Positions 17,866 through 25,989 of a DNA stretch of 54,511 bases are shown here, piece by piece (position 1 is the first letter of the stretch; each line of letters begins with the position of its first letter). A program made the translations under genes and the position numbers. The DNA comes from Amycolatopsis pittospori. GTDB taxonomy: Bacteria > Actinomycetota > Actinomycetes > Mycobacteriales > Pseudonocardiaceae. The stretch is taken from assembly GCF_013870525.1 (NCBI RefSeq), contig NZ_JACBXD010000054.1, positions 1 to 54,511 on the forward strand, read 5' to 3'. The notes under the pieces were generated by a model. It searched no databases. It worked only from the letters and a program-made list of their open reading frames with translations, and was not told the origin of the DNA.

Positions 17866-19134
17866 TCAGGCTGCGGTGCGGTGGAGGGTGTTGCGCCGGG
17901 GTAGTCGGAGCGGGTCCCGGTATTGGGGTGGGATGAACTCGGGTAGCCCGTCGGCGGCCATGCGGACTTCCCATTCGCCGTGGTGGATCAGGCGGTGGTG
18001 GAAGCTGCAGAGTAGGACGAGGTTGCGGAGGTCGGTCCGTCCGCCGTCTGCCCAGTGGTGGATGTGGTGTGCGTGACAGCCTTTCGGCCGCCGGTGACAG
18101 CCCGGGAAGGCGCAACCGCCATCCCGGATGTTCAGGGCACGGCGTTGGCCCGGGGTGACGAACCGTCTGAGCCGTCCCACATCGAGAGGCTCACCGGCCG
18201 CGTTGAGCACCACGGGCAGCATCAGGCAGTCGCAGGCGGCCATGCGGGCGTCGCGGGCGGTCATCTCCCCGACGAAATCCAGGCACGCGGTCCCAAGCCC
18301 GGTCTTGAGCTCCTTGAGACCGATGGTGACGTGCACCAGGGTCCGGTAGCCGTTGGTGCCGGGCTGGTCCGGGCAGGCGATCGCGAGATCCAGGAGGTCC
18401 GCGAACGCGTCACCTTGACGTTCGGGCTTGGTACGCCAATCGGCCTCGCCGAACTCGTCGACCGGGCGGGGTTTGGAGTAGGCCTCGATGAACGCTGCTG
18501 TGCGGGCGCCCAGCTCGTCATCTAGAAGACCCTTGAGGTTCCAGAAGCCGTCTTTGCGGCGCTCCACAGTGAGTTCACGGCGCGGCTGGGCAGGTTCGGG
18601 ATCCTTCGGCTCTTTGCCGTCGGGGTCGAGCCATGCCAGCATCTGCTTCGCACATTTCGCGATCTCCGAAGGCCCGGCATCACGGCCAAGATTCGCGAGC
18701 TGATTCTCCGCACACGCCCGATCCTCGGGTGAAGTCTCGGCCGGGATCTGCTGCAGTGCCCTCAGAATCTGATCGATCCGCTCGTCACCGACCAGCCCTT
18801 CGGCGGCGACAGCGGCGGTGGCGGGAGCGAATGGCGGGACTTCGGTGCCATCAAGCGCACGCGTCGGATTCAACGCGACCGCACGCTTCACCACATCCCC
18901 CGCCTCACCACGGGTCAGACCCGCAAGATCGGCGAACCACGCCTCCGTAGTCCCATAACCGTACAAATCCTTGGCGCCCCGAGACTCGATCTCCGCCAAG
19001 AACCGCCCCAGTCCGGCGGCGGCGATCCGCATCATTTGCAGGAAGTGTTGCGCCCCATGGGCAAGCTCCAGCTTCCCGGCACGCCACAACTCCTGCGGCA
19101 GCTCAGGAAGAACGGGAACCTCGGTCTCGGACAC
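17866..19134 (-). CDS. DUF222 / HNH endonuclease protein
   Basis: This 422-residue protein has the two-part layout of the actinobacterial DUF222-HNH family, like the 13E12 repeat proteins of mycobacteria. An N-terminal helical DUF222 region of about 300 residues is followed by an HNH nuclease motif: CAFPGCHRRPKGCHAHHIHH, then WADGGRTDLRNLVLLCSFHHRLIHHG. The zinc-binding cysteines and HNH histidines are intact. GTG start at 19134 with GAGGGG just upstream. Such genes are multi-copy, often near mobile or variable DNA; their biological role is not settled. It stands alone, next to the palindromic repeats at 19248-19364. Confidence 0.9.
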   Translation of the reverse strand: MSETEVPVLPELPQELWRAGKLELAHGAQHFLQMMRIAAAGLGRFLAEIESRGAKDLYGYGTTEAWFADLAGLTRGEAGDVVKRAVALNPTRALDGTEVPPFAPATAAVAAEGLVGDERIDQILRALQQIPAETSPEDRACAENQLANLGRDAGPSEIAKCAKQMLAWLDPDGKEPKDPEPAQPRRELTVERRKDGFWNLKGLLDDELGARTAAFIEAYSKPRPVDEFGEADWRTKPERQGDAFADLLDLAIACPDQPGTNGYRTLVHVTIGLKELKTGLGTACLDFVGEMTARDARMAACDCLMLPVVLNAAGEPLDVGRLRRFVTPGQRRALNIRDGGCAFPGCHRRPKGCHAHHIHHWADGGRTDLRNLVLLCSFHHRLIHHGEWEVRMAADGLPEFIPPQYRDPLRLPRRNTLHRTAA

Positions 19135-19247
19135 CCCTCAAGAATACCACGTCTTAATCGAACACGTGTTCGTAATTTTACGCAACCGGGAAATGGTGCG
19201 GATACCACTGAAGGGTGATCCGGTCATCGCGAGTCGACTACCGTACG

Positions 19248-19364
19248 AAGGCATCGCATTTAGTCGACTAAATGCGCCAGGCTGGGTCCGGCCAGGTCAG
19301 CGATGCCTTTCGCAAGGAAACGCTACGCAGGAGATTTCGCATTTAGTCGACTAAATGCGAAATC
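19248..19364. repeat. Nested palindromes, possible small repeat element
   Basis: A 22-bp perfect palindrome centred on TTTAGTCGACTAAA occurs at 19255-19276 and again at 19338-19359; the second extends to 32 bp (19333-19364). The first copy is enclosed by a 10-bp inverted repeat, AAGGCATCGC (19248-19257) with GCGATGCCTT (19300-19309). The element lies in the 247-bp gap between the HNH gene and the GNAT gene. It may be a miniature mobile-type repeat or a terminator; no terminal target duplication was recognised. Confidence 0.7.
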
Positions 19365-19381
19365 AAGTGATGTGAGACGCG

Positions 19382-19864
19382 TCAAGCGAGTACCTTCACA
19401 TAACGTTGACAGGGAACGGAAATCGGGCCATCGGGGCCCGATGCCTGATACTCGAACCCGCCCTCGTCGGCCCAGCCGCACCGTTCATAGAACCGCCGCG
19501 CCCGTGCGTTCCCCGGCGCCACGGCCAGCCAGGCGAGCGAATGTCCCTTCGCCACGACAAGCCGTTCGGCTTCGGTGAGCAGAGTGGAAGCCACGCCACT
19601 TCCGCGATGGTCGGCCGACACGTACACCTGCTCGACCTCGTCACCGACGACCATCACGAACCCGGCCACCTCGCCCCGCGCCACGGCGACCGTCGTGTCG
19701 CCGACTCGTTCGGAAGCACGTTCCGAAAAGGACTCGCGCGTGCGGACCTGGAGAAGTGCGTCGGGTACGTGGCCGAGATGGCCGTCTCGCCAGCCGTGAT
19801 ACCAGATCTCCGCGATCGCCGGAGCGTCCACGGCGACGGCGGTGCGCAGGGTCGGATCCACCAT
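19382..19864 (-). CDS. GNAT-family N-acetyltransferase
   Basis: This 160-residue protein is of typical single-domain GNAT size. The acetyl-CoA binding motif A is VYVSADHRGSGVASTLLTEAERL, with the R/Q-x-x-G-x-G/A core as HRGSGVAS. Motif B is AWLAVAPGNARARRFYERCGW. The ATG at 19864 follows GAGG and lies 10 bp after the stop of the upstream membrane-protein gene, so the two are probably co-transcribed. The acceptor could be an amine metabolite, a peptide N-terminus or an antibiotic; nothing in the sequence decides. A C-terminal LPCQRYVK-type ending is common in small GNATs. Confidence 0.88.
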   Translation of the reverse strand: MVDPTLRTAVAVDAPAIAEIWYHGWRDGHLGHVPDALLQVRTRESFSERASERVGDTTVAVARGEVAGFVMVVGDEVEQVYVSADHRGSGVASTLLTEAERLVVAKGHSLAWLAVAPGNARARRFYERCGWADEGGFEYQASGPDGPISVPCQRYVKVLA

Positions 19865-19874
19865 GCCTCGGAGT

Positions 19875-20678
19875 CTAGGTGGGCAAGCTCTCCTCTGCGG
19901 ACGAAACGGTTCTGCTCTCGAGCGCGATGACCGGTACCGGATACATGCCCTGCCGCCATTTGCCGTATTCGAACATGACGACCATCCAGGCTTCGAGCAG
20001 TCGCTGTCCCTCCTTGTGCCCGGCGCGGTAGGTCGACCCGGCCGAACGCAGGTCGATCGTGCTCCCGTCGCCGAACCGGACCGTGATCAGGGCCTCCTCG
20101 GCGGGCCTGCCTTCGGGGCGTCGGATGATGATCGATTTCGTGGCGTGCCAACCGGTTCGCCGGACCGCGCGATACCTTCGTGCCCAGTTTCTGCTCGCGG
20201 CCGAGCTCATCGGGATCGCGAACGCGGCCACCAGTACGGCGACGAGGTGCAATCCCGCTTGGAAGCCGTTGAACACGCCGAGGCCGGTGGTCAGACTCGA
20301 AACCGCGAGAAGAAAGACCACGACCCAGAACGCGGCGAAGAATCCGGCGTTGCGGCTCAGGGTGCGCAGCTTCAGGGTCTGCGGTTCGAGGGGTACCCCT
20401 TTCTCGTCGCTCAGCCAGGTGGTCGCCGGAAAACCATGCATCCGGCGACCCTGCCGGGCGGTGGCGACGCCGGCGGTCACCCCCAAGACGGCCATCGCCG
20501 ACGAGAGGGTCACGTCCGTCACGAACTCGGGTCCGCCCACCCACGGGCGGCCGTGTTCGTTAAGGCCGGCGAAGAGCATCACGCCGAAGACGAGGGAGCT
20601 CAACCCGCCCAACGCGGTCACCAGGGCCAGCCGGCGACGGCGATCCATCAGGGCGTTGACGGGGTGAGGAGCGGTCAT
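19875..20678 (-). CDS. Membrane protein of unknown function (4 TM plus cytosolic domain)
   Basis: This 267-residue protein has hydrophobic segments at about residues 18-37 (LALVTALGGLSSLVFGVMLFAGL), 55-72, 113-133 (FFAAFWVVVFLLAVSSL) and 140-160 (LHLVAVLVAAFAIPM). A hydrophilic C-terminal part has a beta-rich ITVRFGDGSTIDLRSAGSTY segment. No family is recognised. It is the first gene of a probable two-gene unit with the GNAT gene. The ATG gives MTAPHPVNALMDRRRR, whose positive charges fit a cytosolic N-terminus. Confidence 0.65.
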   Translation of the reverse strand: MTAPHPVNALMDRRRRLALVTALGGLSSLVFGVMLFAGLNEHGRPWVGGPEFVTDVTLSSAMAVLGVTAGVATARQGRRMHGFPATTWLSDEKGVPLEPQTLKLRTLSRNAGFFAAFWVVVFLLAVSSLTTGLGVFNGFQAGLHLVAVLVAAFAIPMSSAASRNWARRYRAVRRTGWHATKSIIIRRPEGRPAEEALITVRFGDGSTIDLRSAGSTYRAGHKEGQRLLEAWMVVMFEYGKWRQGMYPVPVIALESRTVSSAEESLPT

Positions 20679-20789
20679 GGCGGCCTCCGGGCTCGGCGAA
20701 TTCCGTGCCGACCAGACTTCCCGGCGCTCCTGACCGACAGAGTACCGCCCCGGTCAGCCGTACGGGTCGCACGCGCCGATCATCGGGAC

Positions 20790-20811
20790 GGTTTCAGCGG
20801 TAAATGAAACC
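20790..20811. promoter_or_regulatory. Operator-like inverted repeat before six-cysteine secreted protein
   Basis: Perfect 7-bp arms GGTTTCA and TGAAACC are separated by 8 bp and end 38 bp before the ATG at 20850. They are in a position to overlap a promoter; an AT-rich CATATT element follows at about 20823. The binding regulator is not known. Confidence 0.4.
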
Positions 20812-20849
20812 CCGGCCTTCTGCATATTCCCAGATTTACGCTCCTTACC

Positions 20850-21245
20850 ATGCGCAAATCACTGTTCCGCTTCTTTCTTGTACTGGCGGCGCTGATGGCG
20901 CCGCTGATGTCGGCTCAGCCCGCGCTGGCGGGTCAGCTGGGCCACGAAACGGCTTTCTGTGAGGTAGTGGACAAACCCACTTACCTGTGCACGGCATACG
21001 TCTACAACTTCCCCGGTGGCACGATGTCCATCGACGCGGACACCTGCTGCAGCGTGGGGACATCTCACTGGTATCTCTTCGAGAAGAGCTGGCGTCGATG
21101 TGAGCAGGAGTTCCGGACCGAAGCGCCCGCCCAATCCTGGACCTGCAGCAATCTGCCCGCGAACAACTACAAACTGCAGGCGCTGATCACCCAGCCCACT
21201 CAACATGCCGACAACAAATGGGTCAGCATCGGCCTTCGCTGGTAA
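20850..21245 (+). CDS. Small secreted cysteine-rich protein, unknown function
   Basis: This 131-residue precursor has a clear signal peptide ending ALA (cleavage near residue 27: SAQPALA/GQLGHE). The mature part of about 104 residues has six cysteines: FCEVV, YLCTA, a TCC pair, RRCEQ and WTCSN. It is rich in Trp and Tyr. An even number of cysteines suggests a disulfide-stabilised extracellular domain, perhaps binding or inhibitory. No family is recognised. No strong ribosome binding site is seen before the ATG. It is monocistronic and faces the MarR gene convergently. Confidence 0.7.
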   Translation: MRKSLFRFFLVLAALMAPLMSAQPALAGQLGHETAFCEVVDKPTYLCTAYVYNFPGGTMSIDADTCCSVGTSHWYLFEKSWRRCEQEFRTEAPAQSWTCSNLPANNYKLQALITQPTQHADNKWVSIGLRW

Positions 21246-21269
21246 CCGGAAGAATCGGGGCGGGGACGC

Positions 21270-21752
21270 CTAGCGGAGCCGGGGGAGGGCGTCCCGGGAG
21301 AAATGGCTCAGGGTCCGCATGTCCTGGGTGAACTGCTCCCGATGGTCCGCGGGCAGCGGGTCGAGGAAGAACCGCTGGATGTTCTCGACGTGCACCCGCG
21401 CCGCCCGCACGGTCGTTTCTTCGCCCGTCTCAGTCAGCCGTACGAGCTGCACGCGGCGATCGCCGGGATCGGAGGCGCGCACCACCAGCCCGAGGGTCGT
21501 CATCCGGTCGACCAGCCGGGTCGCGCCGCCGGTGGTCAGCACCTGCTCCTGGGCGATCGCGCGCATGCTCATTCCGGCGTCGCCGGACCTCCCGACGATC
21601 AGCAGGACCTCGAACATCAGGTGCGAGATCCCGCATTCGGTCTCCAGCGCCCGCCCGAGGAGGTATTCGAGCCGGTTCGCCGCGCCCATCAGTCGCCCGA
21701 ACGCGACCACGCGCGGGTCGTAGGCGGCTTCCTTCGCCGTGGTGATGCCCAT
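21270..21752 (-). CDS. MarR-family regulator
   Basis: This 160-residue winged-helix regulator has recognition region MSMRAIAQEQVLTTGGATRLVDRMTTLGLVVRASDPGDRRVQLVRLTETG, including the conserved DRR of the wing. It starts 1 bp after the pucR stop (TGA-A-ATG) with GGGAG upstream, so it is co-translated with PucR. The extended N-terminal helix before the core recalls the urate-responsive MarR subgroup (HucR type). However, the Trp used for urate binding in HucR is not evident. Control of purine catabolism, perhaps with urate or xanthine as ligand, is inferred from position only. Confidence 0.9.
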   Translation of the reverse strand: MGITTAKEAAYDPRVVAFGRLMGAANRLEYLLGRALETECGISHLMFEVLLIVGRSGDAGMSMRAIAQEQVLTTGGATRLVDRMTTLGLVVRASDPGDRRVQLVRLTETGEETTVRAARVHVENIQRFFLDPLPADHREQFTQDMRTLSHFSRDALPRLR

Positions 21753-21753
21753 T

Positions 21754-23175
21754 TCAGCTCCCTGCCGACAAGGCCAAATAGACGTCGAGCTGTTCGGTGA
21801 ACTCGGTCAGATCGGCGCCGAGCAGCTCGCTCGCCCGCCCGATCCGGTACCGCAAGGTGTTGACGTGGACGTGCAGCGCCCGGGCCGCTCGCGTGGGCGA
21901 ACCGGAGCATTCGAGGAAGACGCGCAGGGTGTGCACCAGATCGGTGCCCTGCTCCGCGTCGTAGGTCAGCAGCGGGCCCAGCACCCGCCGCCGCAAGGCC
22001 GCCCGCAGATCGTCGGGAGCGCCCGCCAGCAGCAGCCGGTGCATGCCGATGTCGCCGCCGGGGACGATCTCGATCGTGCCGGGCCGTTCCGCCGCCACCG
22101 CGAGCGCGTACCGGGCGACCTCTTTCGCGCCGCGCAGGACGGAGACCGGGGAACGGTCGCTGATCCCGATCAGCACACGTCGGCACGGCAGGAGGGATTC
22201 CATTCCCGCCAAGGCCGCCGACGTCGTGGCCGGCCAGTCTTCCGGCCATTCGCCGTTGTCCTCGGCCAGTGCCCACGTCACTTCTCCGGCGGGTCCGACG
22301 AGTGCCCCCGCGGGCAGTAGCTCGGTCAGGATCCCGCGTGCCGCGGCGGATCCCTCGGTGCGGGCCACGACGACGCGCAGATCGCCGCGCAGCCCGGTCG
22401 CGGTGAGCGCGGCGTGCGGGTCGCTTCCTTCGTCGAGTGCCGCCAGCAGCGGCTCGACGACGCGGTCGGTGACGGCGCGGACCTCGTCGGCCCGGGTGCG
22501 TGCGAGCCCGATCAGCCCGGCCAGTTCCTCGGCGATCTCCGCCTGCGCGGCGGTCAGCGCGCCGCCGATCGCGAGGAGCCACGGGATGGTGTGCCTCCCG
22601 CCGACCGGCCGGATCGAGACGTCGTCCGCCTCGACGGCGCGCCCGCCCGCGGCGACGAACCGCGGCACCAGCTCGGACGGTTCGGTGGCGGGTACGACCC
22701 GGCAGGGGAAGCCGATCTCCGCTCGCGCCCGCTCCAGCAGCGTCTCCACCGACGCGTCTTCGGTGGCCGCTGAAAGCAAACGCTTGCGCGCGCCTTCCGC
22801 GGCTCCGGCCAAGGCCAGTACGACACGTTCGGTGACGACCGAGAACGACAGGTCGGCCGGCACCTCCAGCAGCGGAATCCCGTGTCGCGTGCAGGCTTCG
22901 ACGAGGTCTTCGGGGATGCCGTCGGAATCCGCTCCGGATGCCGCCAGCGCCGCGGCCCCCGCCTTCGCCAACGCGGCGACGAAGGCTTCGGAGTCACCCG
23001 GCCCGCGCCACCACAGCAACCCGCTCAGGACGAGTTCGCCCGCCGAGACGTACCGCCCGGGGTCGGGCAGTTCGGTGACGTAGATCCGGGACACCGGACG
23101 GTCGAGCAAGGCCGATCCGGCGCGGACGCGCAAGCGCAACCCGGGAAGCGCGAGCAGAGTTTTCACGGTCGTCAT
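21754..23175 (-). CDS. PucR-family purine catabolism regulator
   Basis: The ATG at 23175 gives 473 residues and the usual PucR N-terminus MTTVKTLLALPGLRLRVRAG; the frame opens 17 codons further upstream without a ribosome site. The N-terminal ligand-binding PucR domain (ALLDRPVSRIYVTELPDPGRYVSAGELVLSG) is followed by a GGDEF-like middle and the C-terminal HTH_30 domain: LVHTLRVFLECSGSPTRAARALHVHVNTLRYRIGRASELLG. In Bacillus subtilis PucR activates the puc genes for purine breakdown. Here it is divergent from the xanthine dehydrogenase operon across 137 bp, making that operon the likely target. The MarR gene follows directly. Confidence 0.92.
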   Translation of the reverse strand: MTTVKTLLALPGLRLRVRAGSALLDRPVSRIYVTELPDPGRYVSAGELVLSGLLWWRGPGDSEAFVAALAKAGAAALAASGADSDGIPEDLVEACTRHGIPLLEVPADLSFSVVTERVVLALAGAAEGARKRLLSAATEDASVETLLERARAEIGFPCRVVPATEPSELVPRFVAAGGRAVEADDVSIRPVGGRHTIPWLLAIGGALTAAQAEIAEELAGLIGLARTRADEVRAVTDRVVEPLLAALDEGSDPHAALTATGLRGDLRVVVARTEGSAAARGILTELLPAGALVGPAGEVTWALAEDNGEWPEDWPATTSAALAGMESLLPCRRVLIGISDRSPVSVLRGAKEVARYALAVAAERPGTIEIVPGGDIGMHRLLLAGAPDDLRAALRRRVLGPLLTYDAEQGTDLVHTLRVFLECSGSPTRAARALHVHVNTLRYRIGRASELLGADLTEFTEQLDVYLALSAGS

Positions 23176-23179
23176 CAGG

Positions 23180-23197
23180 TTTGTAGGAAAGCACAAA
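23180..23197. promoter_or_regulatory. Inverted repeat at the pucR start
   Basis: TTTGT and ACAAA form 5-bp arms around 8 bp, immediately upstream of the chosen pucR ATG. They could be an autoregulatory site or part of the promoter of either divergent transcript. Short arms make this weak. Confidence 0.25.
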
Positions 23198-23312
23198 ACG
23201 ACCCGGCCGTGCAGGGGAGATTTCATGCTTCGGCACCGTTGCCGCCGTATGGGCGAAGGGCGTCTACTGAGTCAGCCGTCACAAGCCCGCCGCCGAACCG
23301 AGGAGCCCGAGA

Positions 23313-24182
23313 GTGGATTTCCTGCGCCCCAGCTCGCTGACCGAGGCGCTCGCCGTCAAGGCCGAGCGACCCGACGCGGTGCCCATCGCGGGTGGTACGG
23401 ACGTCATGGTGGAGCTCAACTTCGACCACCGCCGCCCCGGCGCTCTGCTCGATCTCAACCGCGTCACCGAACTCGCCGAGTGGACCGAGACCGACGGCCG
23501 GATCCGCCTCGGCGCGTCCGTGCCCTACGTCCGGGTGATCGCTGAGCTGGGTGAAGTTCTGCCCGCGTTGGCGATGGCCTCACGCACCGTCGGCTCTCCG
23601 CAGATCCGCAACCGAGGCACTGTCGGAGGCAACCTCGGGGCCGCTTCGCCCGCCGGTGACACGCATCCCGTGCTGCTCGTGCTCGGTGCCGAAGTCGAGG
23701 TCGCGTCCGTCCGCGGCACGCGGCTGATCCCGGCGGAGGAGTTCTACCTCGGCGTCAAGCGCAACGCCCTCGAACAGGACGAGCTGATCACCGCCGTGCA
23801 CCTGCCCGCCGCCGCGGGGCCGCAGCAGTTCGCCAAGGTCGGGACCCGCAACGCGATGGTCATCGCGGTCTGCTCGTTCGCGGTCGCCCTGCACCTCGAC
23901 ACCCGTGAGATCCGCGCCGCCGTCGGTTCGGCGGCACCGACCCCGCGCCGCGCGACGGCGGCGGAAGAATTCCTCACCACCGAACTTCCCTGGTCCACCA
24001 AGGCTTCGATCGCGGACTCGGTCAAACGCCGGTTCGGTGAGCTGGTCTCCCGAGCGGCGTCGCCGATCGACGACGTCCGGGGCAGCGCCGACTATCGCAA
24101 GCACGCGCTGTCCGTCCTGGCGCGACGCACGCTGACCTGGGCGTGGAACGACTTCCAGAAGGGTGAACGCGAGTGCGCGTGA
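23313..24182 (+). CDS. Xanthine dehydrogenase, FAD-binding subunit
   Basis: This 289-residue FAD subunit of a three-subunit molybdenum hydroxylase passes electrons from the Fe-S subunit to NAD or another acceptor. It carries the two FAD motifs: PIAGGTDVMVELN near residue 30 and TVGGNLGAASPAGDTHPVLLVLGAEV near residue 105. The family C-terminal domain (CO_deh_flav_C type) contains FAKVGTRNAMVIAVCSFAVAL. GTG start at 23313 with AGGAG 8 nt before it. It is the first gene of the operon and overlaps the Fe-S subunit gene by 10 bp. It corresponds to PucC of B. subtilis in role. Confidence 0.93.
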   Translation: MDFLRPSSLTEALAVKAERPDAVPIAGGTDVMVELNFDHRRPGALLDLNRVTELAEWTETDGRIRLGASVPYVRVIAELGEVLPALAMASRTVGSPQIRNRGTVGGNLGAASPAGDTHPVLLVLGAEVEVASVRGTRLIPAEEFYLGVKRNALEQDELITAVHLPAAAGPQQFAKVGTRNAMVIAVCSFAVALHLDTREIRAAVGSAAPTPRRATAAEEFLTTELPWSTKASIADSVKRRFGELVSRAASPIDDVRGSADYRKHALSVLARRTLTWAWNDFQKGERECA

Positions 24183-24643
24183 ACGTGACGATCAACGGCG
24201 AATCCCGTCAGGCCGACGACGTCTGGGAGGGTGAAAGCCTGCTCTACGTGCTTCGTGAGCGGCTCGGCCTCCCGGGTTCGAAGAACGCCTGTGAGCAGGG
24301 TGAATGCGGTTCGTGCACGGTCTACCTGGACGAGGTCCCGGTGTGTTCGTGCCTGGTCGCGGCCGGTCAGGTCGAGGGCCGCGAGGTCCGCACGGTCGAA
24401 GGGCTCGCCGACGGCGACGAGCTCGACCCGGTCCAGCAGTCCTTTGTGGACGCGGGTGCCGTCCAATGCGGCTTCTGCACGCCCGGTCTGGTCGTGGCCG
24501 CGCACGATCTGCTCAACCGCGTCGAGAAGCCGAGCGACGAGGAGATCCGCGAGGCGCTGGCGGGGAACCTGTGCCGGTGCACCGGATACGAGAAGATCCT
24601 CGACGCCGTCCGGATGGCCGCGGCCAAGGGGGAGACCGCGTGA
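24173..24643 (+). CDS. Xanthine dehydrogenase, 2Fe-2S subunit
   Basis: This 156-residue iron-sulfur subunit carries two [2Fe-2S] clusters. The N-terminal plant-ferredoxin-like cluster uses C40, C45, C48 and C60 (ACEQGECGSCTVYLDEVPVCSC). The C-terminal helical cluster uses C99, C102, C134 and C136 (QCGFCTPG and LCRCTGYEKI). All eight ligands are present. The GTG start lies inside the end of the FAD subunit gene, and its own stop overlaps the next GTG start (GTGA), indicating strong translational coupling. It relays electrons from the Mo site to FAD. Equivalent in role to PucE. Confidence 0.95.
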   Translation: MRVNVTINGESRQADDVWEGESLLYVLRERLGLPGSKNACEQGECGSCTVYLDEVPVCSCLVAAGQVEGREVRTVEGLADGDELDPVQQSFVDAGAVQCGFCTPGLVVAAHDLLNRVEKPSDEEIREALAGNLCRCTGYEKILDAVRMAAAKGETA

Positions 24644-25989
24644 AGACCGTCATCGAGAACGCCGCGATCGCCACCGTCGACGGCGCGGGCACCGAGCACG
24701 CCTCGGGCCACGTCGTCATCGAGAACGACCGCATCGCGGCGGTCGGCGCGGGCAGGGCGCCCGACGGCGAGTACGACGAGCGGATCGACGGCTCCGGGTA
24801 CCTCGTCACGCCCGGCCTGATCAACACCCACCATCACCTCTACCAGTGGGCGACGCGCGGTCTCGCCGCCGACCACACGTTGTTCGAGTGGCTCGTCGCG
24901 CTGTACCCGATCTGGGGGAGGCTCGACGCCGACATCACGCACGCGGCGGCCACCGCCGGCCTCACGCGGCTGGCGACCACCGGCTGCACCACCGTCGCGG
25001 ATCACCACTACGTCTTCCCGCGCGACGGTGGCGACCAGGTCGAAGCCCTTGCCGCCGCCCGGATCCGCGTCGGTGTCCGGCTGCACGTCGTCCGCGGCTC
25101 GATGGACCGCGGCGTGTCCCAGGGCGGGCTGCCGCCGGACAACCTCGTCGAGGAGACCGAGGCCGCGCTGCTCGGTACCGAGGCCGCGATCAACCGGTTC
25201 CACGACGACTCCGCGGGCGCGCATCTGCAGATCGCGGCCGGACCGTGCTCGCCGTTCTCGGTGAGCGAGCGGCTGATGACCGGCGCCGCGGAATTGGCGC
25301 GGCGCAAGGGGGTCCGGCTCCACACGCACCTCGCCGAGACCATCGACGAGGAGAAGCAGTGCCTCGCCGAAGCCGGCTGCACGCCCGCCGAGTACGCCGA
25401 CAAACTCGGCTGGCTCGGTGACGACGTCTGGCTCGCGCACTCGATCCACCTCGCGCCGGAAGCGATCCGGCGGATGGGCGCCACGGGCACCGGAGCGGCG
25501 CACTGCCCGACGTCGAACGGGCGAATCGGCGCCGGGATCGCCCCGGTCCGGCAACTGCTCGACGCCGGCGTCCCGGTCGGGCTGGGTGTCGACGGCGCCG
25601 CGTCCAACGAATCCGGCGGCCTCGGCGAGGAACTGCACCAGTCGCTGCTGCAGGCCCGCCAGCGCGGTGGACCGCGGGCGCTGACCACGCGCGAGGCGTT
25701 GTGGATGGGCACGATGGGCGGCGCACGCTGCCTCGGCCGGGAGAACGACCTCGGCTCGATCGAGACCGGCAAACTCGCCGACCTCGCGGTCTGGAACCTC
25801 AACGGCCTGAACCACGCCGGGATCACCGACCCGGTCGCCGCACTGGTGCTCGGCGCGACCCCGCCGATCGCGCGCCTGTTCGTCGGCGGCGCGACCGTGG
25901 TGAACGACGGGACACCGCGCGAGGAATCCGAAGACGAGATCGCCCGCGAGCTGGCCGTGGCCAGTGCCCGGCTGAGGGAGACGCTTTGA
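24640..25989 (+). CDS. 8-oxoguanine deaminase-like amidohydrolase
   Basis: The 449-residue amidohydrolase starts at GTG 24640, overlapping the previous stop by 4 bp. Metal and catalytic motifs are NTHHHLYQWATRG, VRLHTHLAETIDEEKQC, LAHSIHL, GTGAAHCPTSNGRI and GLGVDGAASNESGGLGEEL. This signature fits the COG0402 group containing 8-oxoguanine deaminase (8-oxoguanine to urate plus ammonia). Related enzymes are annotated hydroxydechloroatrazine ethylaminohydrolase. It sits between the Fe-S and Mo subunit genes of xanthine dehydrogenase. An enzyme that also produces urate fits the operon best. The exact substrate should be regarded as probable. Confidence 0.85.
   Translation: MKTVIENAAIATVDGAGTEHASGHVVIENDRIAAVGAGRAPDGEYDERIDGSGYLVTPGLINTHHHLYQWATRGLAADHTLFEWLVALYPIWGRLDADITHAAATAGLTRLATTGCTTVADHHYVFPRDGGDQVEALAAARIRVGVRLHVVRGSMDRGVSQGGLPPDNLVEETEAALLGTEAAINRFHDDSAGAHLQIAAGPCSPFSVSERLMTGAAELARRKGVRLHTHLAETIDEEKQCLAEAGCTPAEYADKLGWLGDDVWLAHSIHLAPEAIRRMGATGTGAAHCPTSNGRIGAGIAPVRQLLDAGVPVGLGVDGAASNESGGLGEELHQSLLQARQRGGPRALTTREALWMGTMGGARCLGRENDLGSIETGKLADLAVWNLNGLNHAGITDPVAALVLGATPPIARLFVGGATVVNDGTPREESEDEIARELAVASARLRETL

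Noticed and set aside
19382..20678. Toxin-type GNAT (TacT-like) pair with the upstream gene
   Set aside because: The partner is a 267-residue membrane protein, not an RHH antitoxin, so the pair does not fit that class.
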